DNA of 26,319 nucleotides from a virus: the IMG/VR virus record IMGVR_UViG_3300020392_000068, positions 1 to 26,319 of that record. The stretch is one strand, 5' to 3'. Shown here piece by piece: positions 8,580 to 19,200 of the stretch. The notes beneath the pieces are model-generated. The model was not told the DNA's origin. It was given only the letters and a program-made list of their open reading frames with translations, and made no database searches. Each line of letters opens with the position of its first letter. Positions within the stretch are counted from its first letter, which is position 1. A program made the position numbers and the translations under genes.

Positions 8580-10193
8580 TTAGAACTCTAATACGATTTT
8601 TATGTCCTCTTTTTGACGGAGACTTCTATTGATTTCAGGTCTATTATCCAAATAGATTATTTGTCCCGACCCTTTATTTATCTCTGAATCAGATAACCCC
8701 CCTTGAAATCTAGTTCCTAAATTAATTAATTTAGCACCAGTTGGGTTAGTTGTAATACCTGAAAAATTAATTTGAATAGTGCCAGAAAATTGAGATGTTA
8801 AACCTTTTACAGAGTTTACAGTTGATCCAGTCTCAAATTCAAAAATTTTTCCTCCTGTACCCACGCCAACATAATCAGTGTGATCGAAGGTAACACCATT
8901 AAAATGCAATGATCGATCTCTGAAGTATTTAAGAACCCCAGTTGTTTCATCATAAGAACTTACATAACCTTTTGCAATTTTTTGATTATTAGGTGGAATT
9001 GTAAGTTCCTGATTTATTTCCTCACCAACTTTTGGTGTTCCCGTTGGTTGTCCAGTGTTAGGATCAAGTAAACTTTCTATTTTAATCGCTTGTAATGATG
9101 AAAAAGTATTATCTGTATAAACAACATCACTATCAATTTTAGTAGGATTCTTAACTATACCTACCTGACCAAATGAAGTATCAGTAGGAAAATCTTTCGT
9201 AGAATCATCAAATCTTGCGTAAATAAGAACTTTATCGGTTCCTAATTCTGTATAGATATCATCCCCATGACCTCTTCTTGGTGGAATTATAGGAATTAAC
9301 TTTGCCTTTACAGTGGAATTTTGATTGCAATCCTCTAAATCAACAATACCATATGTATATCCTCTGCCTCCTGCACTAACAGTAGCATTTATTATTTTTC
9401 CACCATCAATATCAATCCTTGCTTTACCACCTGTACCATCACCTAATATATTCACCTCAAATGATCCATTAGTGTATCCCTGACCTGCATTGTCAATGTA
9501 AATGTGTTTTATTTGATTATTATTAATCTCTGAATTACCATTTTCACGAATAGCTCTTATCTGTGCATCGGTGCTGGTTGACCAATTATTAGGAACAGAG
9601 ATAAATTCTGTTGAATCAAACTTTATAGTATCACTTGGAGGAACTGTAAATAAGTACTTCCACAAATAACCATCACCACTATTACCTGCTTTTGATGGTT
9701 CTGTACCTTCAAAAGTAGGTTCATCCTGTGATACATTACCCAAAGGATTATCACCATTAGAACCATTATCAATACAGATATAAACTTTTAACTCAGAGGT
9801 TACAACATAATAATTTGCATCATATAATCTATTTGCTTGGGTAATAGGACTTTGATTTTCAGCACTGTAATCATCTCTATAAATTTCATATCTAGATCCT
9901 TCAACCCACTCTACTCTCCTTATCAGTCTTCTTATATTGGCAGATGATACTTTTTTACCAAACATCATCGTATCACCCGTATGTCTCCTATATGAAAAAC
10001 TATCGGTTGGTGCTGGTGTCTTTGTATCCCATAATTCATTTCTACCAAAAGTCTTTCCAATATCAGTGCCATCTACCCCAGAAGGATTAGGTAATCCTAA
10101 AAATACATAATAAGAATTATTTGTATCCTGCACCGATTCTACAAAATTATTTGCATTTAAAATTCTGAACTGATCAGTAATAATAGCTGACAT
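8580..10193 (-). CDS. gp8: Baseplate wedge subunit gp8 homologue (537 aa)
   Basis: The N-terminus MSAIITDQFRILNANNFVES, followed by NNSYYVFLGLPNPSG, and the block GDGYLWKYLFTVPPSDTIKF at about residues 173-192 are hallmark gp8 patterns in T4-like marine phages. In T4, gp8 is a dimer joining gp7 in the baseplate wedge arm. At 537 aa this protein is much longer than T4 gp8 (334 aa). Part of the extra length is two GxGY beta repeats at about residues 230-290 (NAGQGYTNG and AGGRGYTYG) of the same kind found in both giant neighbours. The ATG at 10193 is favoured because the protein start fits the family; an AAAGGA lies 13 nt upstream, a long spacing. It is the first gene of a unit with an exact late promoter at 10223-10230, and the 2497-aa gene follows after one base. 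Confidence 0.9.
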   Translation of the reverse strand: MSAIITDQFRILNANNFVESVQDTNNSYYVFLGLPNPSGVDGTDIGKTFGRNELWDTKTPAPTDSFSYRRHTGDTMMFGKKVSSANIRRLIRRVEWVEGSRYEIYRDDYSAENQSPITQANRLYDANYYVVTSELKVYICIDNGSNGDNPLGNVSQDEPTFEGTEPSKAGNSGDGYLWKYLFTVPPSDTIKFDSTEFISVPNNWSTSTDAQIRAIRENGNSEINNNQIKHIYIDNAGQGYTNGSFEVNILGDGTGGKARIDIDGGKIINATVSAGGRGYTYGIVDLEDCNQNSTVKAKLIPIIPPRRGHGDDIYTELGTDKVLIYARFDDSTKDFPTDTSFGQVGIVKNPTKIDSDVVYTDNTFSSLQAIKIESLLDPNTGQPTGTPKVGEEINQELTIPPNNQKIAKGYVSSYDETTGVLKYFRDRSLHFNGVTFDHTDYVGVGTGGKIFEFETGSTVNSVKGLTSQFSGTIQINFSGITTNPTGAKLINLGTRFQGGLSDSEINKGSGQIIYLDNRPEINRSLRQKEDIKIVLEF

Positions 10194-10206
10194 CTGTAAC
10201 TGAGTA

Positions 10207-10212
10207 TCCTTT
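10207..10212 (-). promoter_or_regulatory. Probable ribosome binding site of gp8
   Basis: The coding strand reads AAAGGA, 13 nt before the ATG at 10193. The spacing is longer than usual, but no better candidate lies between the late promoter and the start codon. Confidence 0.45.
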
Positions 10213-10222
10213 CTTTTCCTTC

Positions 10223-10230
10223 TATTTATA
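10223..10230 (-). promoter_or_regulatory. T4-type late promoter for the gp8 unit
   Basis: Exact TATAAATA on the minus strand inside the 74-base gap between the giant gene and gp8, the largest intergenic space in the window. Transcription would begin near 10217, giving a leader of about 24 nt. No hairpin followed by a U-tract was seen in this gap, so the upstream transcript may simply read through. Confidence 0.8.
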
Positions 10231-10267
10231 GTGGTTTTTGCATCAACTTATATTTGAGATAGCAAGA

Positions 10268-13200
10268 TTAAAAAACTGCCCTAATTGAACCACTATTTCG
10301 ATGACCTGTTTCACCAGTACCATCGTAACTTTTTCTTTGAATAGTTGGGAATGTAGAAAGACCAGCATCTACTGTTAATCCAGTCACACCAATTGAAATA
10401 GGATTAGATGAACGTTCTAATAAGATTGAAGAATTATTGGGATCATTACCATATAATCTACCCCAACTTAATTTACCAAGTGAAATTGTTTCTCCAATAT
10501 AATTTGTTTCATAGTATCCTACTTCATCAATACTGTTAATCCAACTACCAGTATTTGAGTGTACATGGCAAGTACAAATTCCTTTGAGTCCATCAAACGA
10601 AATTTCATTCACAATATAAACATTATCGAGGAATGTTGTTCCGATACCAACTACATGTGCATTATTAGGATTTACAGATGTTAATCCTTGTCCAACCGAT
10701 GTTTCTGTAATTAATATAGGATAACCTTTTTTAAGTGTGTCAATATCACTCGCATTTTCATAACTTCCATCGTCTGCTCTTCTTACCGCATGGAAAGTAA
10801 ATTTCAATGCAGGTAAATTACCAGGTCTAGTTGTTTTTGTAATACCTGTTATAATTCCAATATATCCTTGGGAATTATCGATTCCTGTAATTTTTTCATA
10901 CTTGAACGGAGGACTTTCAATAATCACTTGAGGTGGATTACTAGAATCATAACCAAGACCTCCATCTGTTATTTGGTCAAAAGCAACTGAACCATTAGAA
11001 ACAGTAAGCGTTGCTGTTGCTGTTGTTCCTACACCAACACCAATACCTGAAGGTGGTGATGCTATTGTCACATTGACTACACCTTCATATCCAGAACCTG
11101 GGTTTGTTATAGTTAAGGAGGAAATAGTACCAGTCCCAGATACGTTTGCTATTGCAGTTGCAGGAGTATGTATTTCACCTGATGTTACTAATGCATCAAC
11201 AGATTTATCACCAGTACCATATTTGTTTTCCTCAATAAAGAATGATTGAGCATCATCAACAAAAATACTATTAGATTCTTGCACTCCTATTCCAGAAGTG
11301 GTAGTAAAATCACCAATTATTTTAGATGTAGGATAAATTTGAGGTTCTAATATAGATCTTGATTTAGGAACTAATGTACCATTAATCTGTAAATCTCGTT
11401 TTTGTTTTGTCCATCTAACTGGTTTTTCATTTATCTCATCGATTCCTAAACCTGTGTAGATATCAGTATCAACTAAATCAGTATTAAGAATTTCTTTTAC
11501 AATTCTCTCATTCTGTTGTGTTGTTGTTATACCAAGTAATTTATTACTCTTAAATACACGGAGACTATCACCAATTTCGATTGATTCTGGAACATTTTGA
11601 ATCTTAACATCTGTTCCATCTATACCTTTATAGAAGTAAATATCAACCTGATCATTATCATTTAATCCTGCACCTGTCTCTCCTTGAGGAGGTTCTTTGA
11701 ATATAAATGTTGTTCCACCAAAGAATTGATATGATTCACCAGGTTTTTGTAAAACACCGTTGACAAATATGAGTAATACTGCATCTAAATCAATCAGTGA
11801 AGAACGATCTTGTGTTTTATCTACTTCAAAACTTAGCAATTCCCCATTAAAGAATAATGGGAATCTAACCCTTTTGCCATCTTGTAAAAACTTTATATTA
11901 TCAATTGCATCAATCTCACCAAATTGCCAAGATGAAAATCTATCATTAAATATTTCTAAAACTTCTAATTCAAACTCTTGTATTGGTGCTGATAAATGAG
12001 CAGCAGTTACAAGACCAACAGGTTTGAATTTATCTCCTTTTTTAAATGAATACCCTTCTCTTGCTATTTCAAATTCACTTATTGTAAATAATGTTGAACC
12101 AATTCCAACTGAGGTTGTTGCTCCACTAACAGCTACATTTAATAATAAATTAGCACCCGTTTCCTCAGTAGGTCCAACACCTAATCTAGATATACCCACA
12201 ACTTCAAGATTTTCATATACAGGTTCAGGTACAATTATTTGTGGATTTATATACCCAGAACCTGGATTTGCAATTGTAAATGCAAGTGATCCACCTACAC
12301 CCACTGTTGCTGTTACTTCGGCACCAGTACCACCTCCACCACCAGCACCAACATTAACAGTAATTGAATTAGTAGTGACAGATGTAATTGTCAAAAAGAC
12401 ATTATTTGCTGGATCTGTTGCACGAGGATATGGGTGATTACTAAAATGATTGTCTTTATCACAAGTAAACACTAATGAATTAGTTGCAATTTTTATTTTA
12501 TTACTTGTAGTTAAACCATGTTCTGGAATAATTAATACCAATTCACCAGTTGATGATTCGTATATCACATCGGTAGGTGTAAATGTTGAACTGCTATTTT
12601 CAACACTAATAGAATTACTTGATGAACTTACAAATTTATGTAAGAAATTAATATCAGTAACACCTATGGCAACGGTTCCACCTCGATAACCTGATCCGAA
12701 TGTTAAATCTTCAAAGAATTCAAATGCATGACCACCACCTTCATAAGTATGAGCAATTGTACTTGGTCCTGCTTGAACTTCAAAACTTCTTTCTGATGTA
12801 ACACCTACCAAGAATAATGGTCTCTCATGATCTTGGAAAATAGTTGTCGTTACACCAGCATGTTCTGATGTACAACTAAATTCAAGATCTTTTAATTTAA
12901 CTGTGTTTGGACGATTAAGTGAAAATCCATGAACATCATTTGTCGTTACTGTAATAATTCCTGATGTGTTATCATATACAGCAGTTTGAATACCTAACTT
13001 TACTCCTGATGATGTGCCAATACCTACAATACTTATAATTTCACCATTTGTGTTTGTAAATGGTTTTACTTTTGCACCTACTAATGGTGCATATCCTAAT
13101 CCTGGTGTTGAACCTAATGATACAATAAGACCACCTCTTGGTATTTGATTTTGATTGATGTCCTGTTGAGAAACAAGGAATGTACCATCGTCCTTAGTAA

Positions 13201-16200
13201 TTCCTGTAAACCTTATTGATGATATTCCAGCGGTGGTGTCTGCTGTAATTCTATAATTGTTGTTGGTAGCACTTGCTGTAAATGGTCTTTGATATACTCC
13301 ATTAATGAATACAACACCATTTCCTACCTCAATACCAGCAGATGTATTTGCCCCTCCGACTTTTAAAGTATAGTTTGTTGTGAGTCCTGTAAAATTATCA
13401 GATATATCATCAAATAACATATTTGTTGTATAATCTTGTCTTGTAAATGTTCTTCCACTGAAGTTTGCTTTTACAAAAGGTATTTCAGTATCAGTTTTTC
13501 TTGACCGTGTATTTCCTTTGGGAGGACTAATAAAATGAACATTACTATCAATAATATTAAATGAACCTCTATGAATTCTGACAATATCACCAGCATCATG
13601 AGATGTAGCACCAATTCCTAATGCTCCTCTTTCAACTCTAACTGTTGGAACTGTTGATAAACCTTCTGATATATTTTTCTGATCGTCTATTTTTCCACTT
13701 CCATCAGCTGTGCTTGAAAATCCAACTTCTCTTATCTTCATAAATTCTTCATTAATTTTCAATACATCAGATGTGGCTATTGAACCAATTCCACTTAATG
13801 AGAATTGTGATGTACCTGCACCAATATTAATACTTAATGTATGTGTTAAGGATGTAAACGTAATTGGTTGCTGTACAACACCATCTAATCCAATTATCGT
13901 CTTAGATAACTTTTTAGTCATATTCAACTTATGACGATTACCAGAACCTACACCAGTAAAGGTTATCGCAACACCAGATGTTATATCCTCTTTTGTTGGG
14001 AATAATTGGAACTTGTTAAGATCACTTAAAACTTTTACAAAAACAGTTGAGGGTAAGATATCTGTTGTTAGACCAACATTATTTACAGTTGAACCAATAG
14101 AAACTGGTGTGGCAGCAACACCCACAAAAGATGAACCAGGCGTATATTCTAGTTCCTCATTTGTATTGAAGAAATTATTTGGTATTGTAAATATACCTGT
14201 TGATTTTTCTAATCCAACACCATCAGGATCAAAAGTTTTAGTATAAATTGGTGTTCCTTTATATTTTAATTCAAATTCTGTTTTATCAGCTCTTTTACCT
14301 TCTAAACCATCAAATGCAGATAGTAATAGACTTTGAGTTACATTACCATAACTTAAAGATAATGGACTGTTACTAAAATCTTGTTCTGTGTAGAATACTT
14401 GATTATATGCTTGAACTTTAACTTCATCTGTAAACTCTGGATCAGGGTCGAATAATAAATTAATATTATCACCAACTATTGCAGTGGTAAACGAACCAAT
14501 TCCTGAAGTTGAACCTAATGAAACATACGGATATTGAACCACTAAGACATCATCAGCATCTCTAATCGCTGTAACTTGGTGTATTGCAGAAGTTTGTCCC
14601 GCAGATACTTTAATTAATGATTTAACTGAACTATCTATTGATTTAAGATTAGCATATTGAATTAATCCAGTCCCTTCATTAAACGTAGATTCAAGTCTCG
14701 CACTTCTTTCCGATCCTTCAGGTTGTCCCTGAGCTAAAAATCTATGAGTTCCAATACCAGCGGTTGTAGTTCCTAAACCAACTATACTTGATTTTGTGTT
14801 TAAATTATTATTTCTGTCATTTTCAATTTGTAATTTAACTAAACCATTTTCCAATTTAGAAGTTATAATTCCAACTTTATTTGTAGAAATTCCTATTACA
14901 TCATCAGAATAAATTTGTGATAAAGATGTATTAACACCATCAAAATCAAGTAAAATTTCATTATAATTATATTCTTTTGTTACCGTATCTTGTACAAATA
15001 TATTTGCTTGTAACCCATTGAATTCATCTTTATCAAACTCAAAAATTGATGTTGTGCTATTTGAATTGGCATCTACATTAGAACTTACTAACTTGATGCT
15101 ACCAATTACGTTTGTAGTAGTTCCTAATGTATCAACATCATAAAAGGTTTTTAATATTTTAATATCGTGATCTCTTGTAAATTGCTCAACAGGTTCAAAT
15201 AATAGATTTACAATCTCAGTATCTGTCTGTTCAGTTTTAAAATCACCTAGTTTTAAATTACTATCAACACTATTTTCCCCTATTCCAGCGGTATCACTTG
15301 TTTTTTCAAGTAATATAACATCATCCTCAGTGGTTAAAACAATTATTTCACTTACTTGAGTATCAAATGTATCTGGATCTACTACTTGAATAAGATAATT
15401 TACAAATCTACCATTTATCTCATCAATAATACTATTATTTGCAGAAAAACCAACGCTTGAAAATTTACTGCTGATGTCATCATGCATCAAAACTCGATTA
15501 GATATGCATTTATTGAAGTTAGTTAATTTTTTATTTGAAAAAAGTAGTGATTTTGTTTTATTTTCTAGACTTTCATAATCTAATGTATAATCAAAATTAT
15601 TAATTGCATCTACTCGGTTATCGTCACTTACGAGATCTAAAGTTAAATTTCTTATTGTTTCACGAGTATCTGCTATCCCAACCTTAACTTGACTTTGGAT
15701 AAATGTATCTGCAAAGTTTTTTAATCCAGCGGGATGAAGAATACTGTTAACACTATTAGAAAATTTATCCCAAGTTATAGGACTTTTAATTGAATATGAT
15801 AAATTTTGATAATAATCATTATTCGGTGTTACCTGTATATCATCATTTAATTTACCAACGTTGTCAATCCAACCATATTCTTGATGATTTGAATAATCGA
15901 TAGAGAAGAAACCTTGATCTGATTTAAGATCAACTACCTCAGCTGAAACACCTGTTGTTTTGCCTGTAATTCTATCACCTTTTTTAATTACTTGCAATCC
16001 ATCTAATTTTATATAATCATCTCTGGATTCAACGATTGATAAACCTGAATTTTCATTATTTAAAAGTATTTTTTCATTTAATTGAAAAGCACCTCTGCTC
16101 TGAACTGGTCTTAGGTCTGGATATTTTTCTTTATTAATTATAGTTGCAAATCCAGATTGGAATGACTTAGCAATTCCTGGATTTGTAGTTACCCCTGCAA

Positions 16201-19200
16201 CACTATATTTTACGATTGTTTGAGCACCAGGTGTATACTCCTCGACTTTAAAGAATGTAAAATTATAATCAGATGAATTAAATCCATCCCCTTCTATCTG
16301 ACCACTTGGTGGTTGTTGATCAAATACAGTAGTTAAACCTTCTTCACCAACTCTTTGTACACCTTCAACAAATATTTCATCACCAACTTTAAATGGTTGG
16401 GGATCTACAAATCCACTGAATGGAGTTTGCATAAAGCAAACCACTAAACCTTGTGAATCAACAGACATAGAGTTGATACCAATTCCGTTTGAATTATTAA
16501 TTGCAAATATTTCATGTGGTACAGAATCTAAACCATGAATAGGTGCTATTAATTCAACGTCTGCAATTGTTTGGTTAGGAGATGAAGGTAACAATGTAGA
16601 ATCATCTATAATTTCTTTTGTAATTGAATTTACAAGAAGTAAATCTGGTGGTGTGGTATAATCAGAACCACCACTAACAATTTCAATATCAGAAATAGTG
16701 TCTAAATTATCAATATTTAAAACTTGGGGTACAAAAACTTCTGGTTGAAGTGTCTTGTCAGATGAATATTCATAACCTATATCTAATATTCTTGTTTTAT
16801 TAATTTTTCCTATATTTTTAGACTCAATTACTAGATTAGCGTTTAAACCCTCTTCTGATAAAACCTTGTTAAATTCAGGTAGTTTTTTGTAATTATATCC
16901 TTTTGAAATAATTTTTAATTTTTTAATACCACCTTTTACATTTTTTGATTTTGTTGAGTATTCAATTTTTTCACAATCTGTATCATTATATTCTAAAAAT
17001 TCAGGTAATTTTGGTGAGAAATTAAATGTCTCTGATGTAACTCCCGATATCTTATATTCACCATTGTAAATACTATCAACAAAAATAATTTCAGAATAAT
17101 TTTTTACATTATTATCTGCTGTGCTAATGAAACCACCCTTAGTAAGACCATAGTATAATATTGGTGGTGTGGAAACACTTGGTTGTAATGTTAAAAAGGC
17201 ACCTTCAATATCATTTTCATCTGTTCCTAAACCAACAGTACCCGCTATACCAACATTAAATATTGATGAATCTTGAGAACTTAAAAATTCATTACTGCCA
17301 TTTTGATAAAATATTTTGAAATCAAATCCAGCAAGAGTTGTTGTTGATAATCCAAACTTGATTTTTGAATTTTTATAGACCTTAATTTGAGGGTTTATTG
17401 GGGATATAGTTTGTTCATTTCCCCCTGTATTAGGATCTATATCAATTAATTTTATTGGATTTGCAAATAAATCGTTGTGTGTCTCTGCTAATTGGAAATA
17501 TTTGCTATTAATTTTATTTACAAAGTAAGAACCCGTTCCTAAACCAGCACTCCCTTCATAAAATACCTTATCACCAGTAACAAACCCATGAGTTTCAATA
17601 CCAATTCTATTTGTCTCTACATTAGAACTTGTAAATTTAATTGGATTAATTAATAATTTATCAAATTGAGAATTATAATTTACTTCAACAGGGACTGTTG
17701 TTCCTATTCCAACTGTTAAGTTGGGCACAACATTAATATTAACAATATCACCATTCTGTAAATTATGTGTTGTTGTTTCAGCAGCTGCAACTTTTGTTGT
17801 TAAAGTGCTTACAATTTTTTCAACAGTACCAGTTACTTGTTCAAATTTTGACGATATATTGTAAAGATAAGTTGATAATCCTACAACAGAACTACCATTA
17901 GAATTAAAATATAATCCTTCACTATTATCCCCAACACTAACTGTTGAAAGACCAATATAATTTTCACTCTTTTTAATAACAAATAATTCTATTTCAGTAT
18001 CAAATGTACCATATGGTATTGCAAAATTATTATCTGAATCATTAGGATCATCAGTGGTAGCCACATCTATTTGTCTATTAGGGACAGGTGGAACTGTAAA
18101 TACCACTTTTTGTCCAGTTTTAAATGGATGATTTGGTAGATATATTTGTCGATTTGGTATTGAAACCTCTTTAATAGTTTCGCCAATTACATAATCAGTA
18201 CTTATTCCAACTCCATCTGTACCAACTCCAATCGATTGAAGTGTGTTGAAATATACTATATCATTAACTTGTGAATTAAATGATTGTGTCTTCACTGGAA
18301 TAGTAATTGTGTTGTTTAGTAAATCAACATTTGAACCAAATGTATGCCCTATTCCATTAATACGTCTTAACGCACGAATTATTTTTCGATCTTCATAAAA
18401 ATTTAATACCTCTATAATTTCATCATCTAAGACATTTCCAGAACCAACTCTAATACTACTACCTATTGAAATATTTTTTGGTAATTGGTTAACAAAAACA
18501 TCTTCAATAGCACTAGTTAATCCAACGACACTCATGGTTTTTGCCAAAGCAACACGAGAAGTAGTAACACCTACTTTAAATGAATCTGTTAAATTTTGTA
18601 TTGATGTGCTTAAACCAGAAACAAATACAAAATCTTGATCATTTAGTTCGATAAACGGTTTGTAATTACCAATAACTGTATCTTGATTCAGTCTTGTAAA
18701 TACTACATCCTCAAATCTATCTAATGTAGTTACAATACTGGAAACTCCTAAACCAATTATTTCACTAACTTCTGCCCTAAAACCCTGACCATTTGTGCCT
18801 GTTTCATTAAAGGAGGTAAGATCACCAACTTTGTAATTTATGCCAGGATTTAATATTTTAATATCATCAATTTCACCCTTAGTAACTGATAATACTTCTG
18901 CTGTTTGTAAAACATTTTCATTTGATTCGATTAAGAAATCATTATCTGCAAATTTTTCTCCAACATTATATGGGTAAGTATTTCTTTTTAAATTTGAATT
19001 ATTAAAATCAAATTCATGATCTAATGTTAAATTGTCTTGAATCAAAGGTGATCTAAAAGTTCTTCCTATAAAGTAAGGATATGCACCAATAATTTTATCA
19101 TTATTATCTAATTCAACTGTGGTAAAGTAAGCATATATTCCATTAGGAAATTCTGGTGTTTTACAGAATCTTCCATTGTGAATGTCTAAATCACCTGAAT

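Noticed and set aside
10194-10267. Possible transcription terminator after the giant gene
   Set aside because: The gap has A/T runs but no stable inverted repeat followed by a U-tract on the coding strand; only the late promoter is supported.
12024-12437. Plus-strand open frame of 137 codons inside the giant gene
   Set aside because: It is antisense to a continuous structural gene, has no recognisable protein family, is rich in Pro/Ser/Val as expected from the complement of Gly/Thr-rich coding sequence, and has no promoter or ribosome site of its own that I can see.
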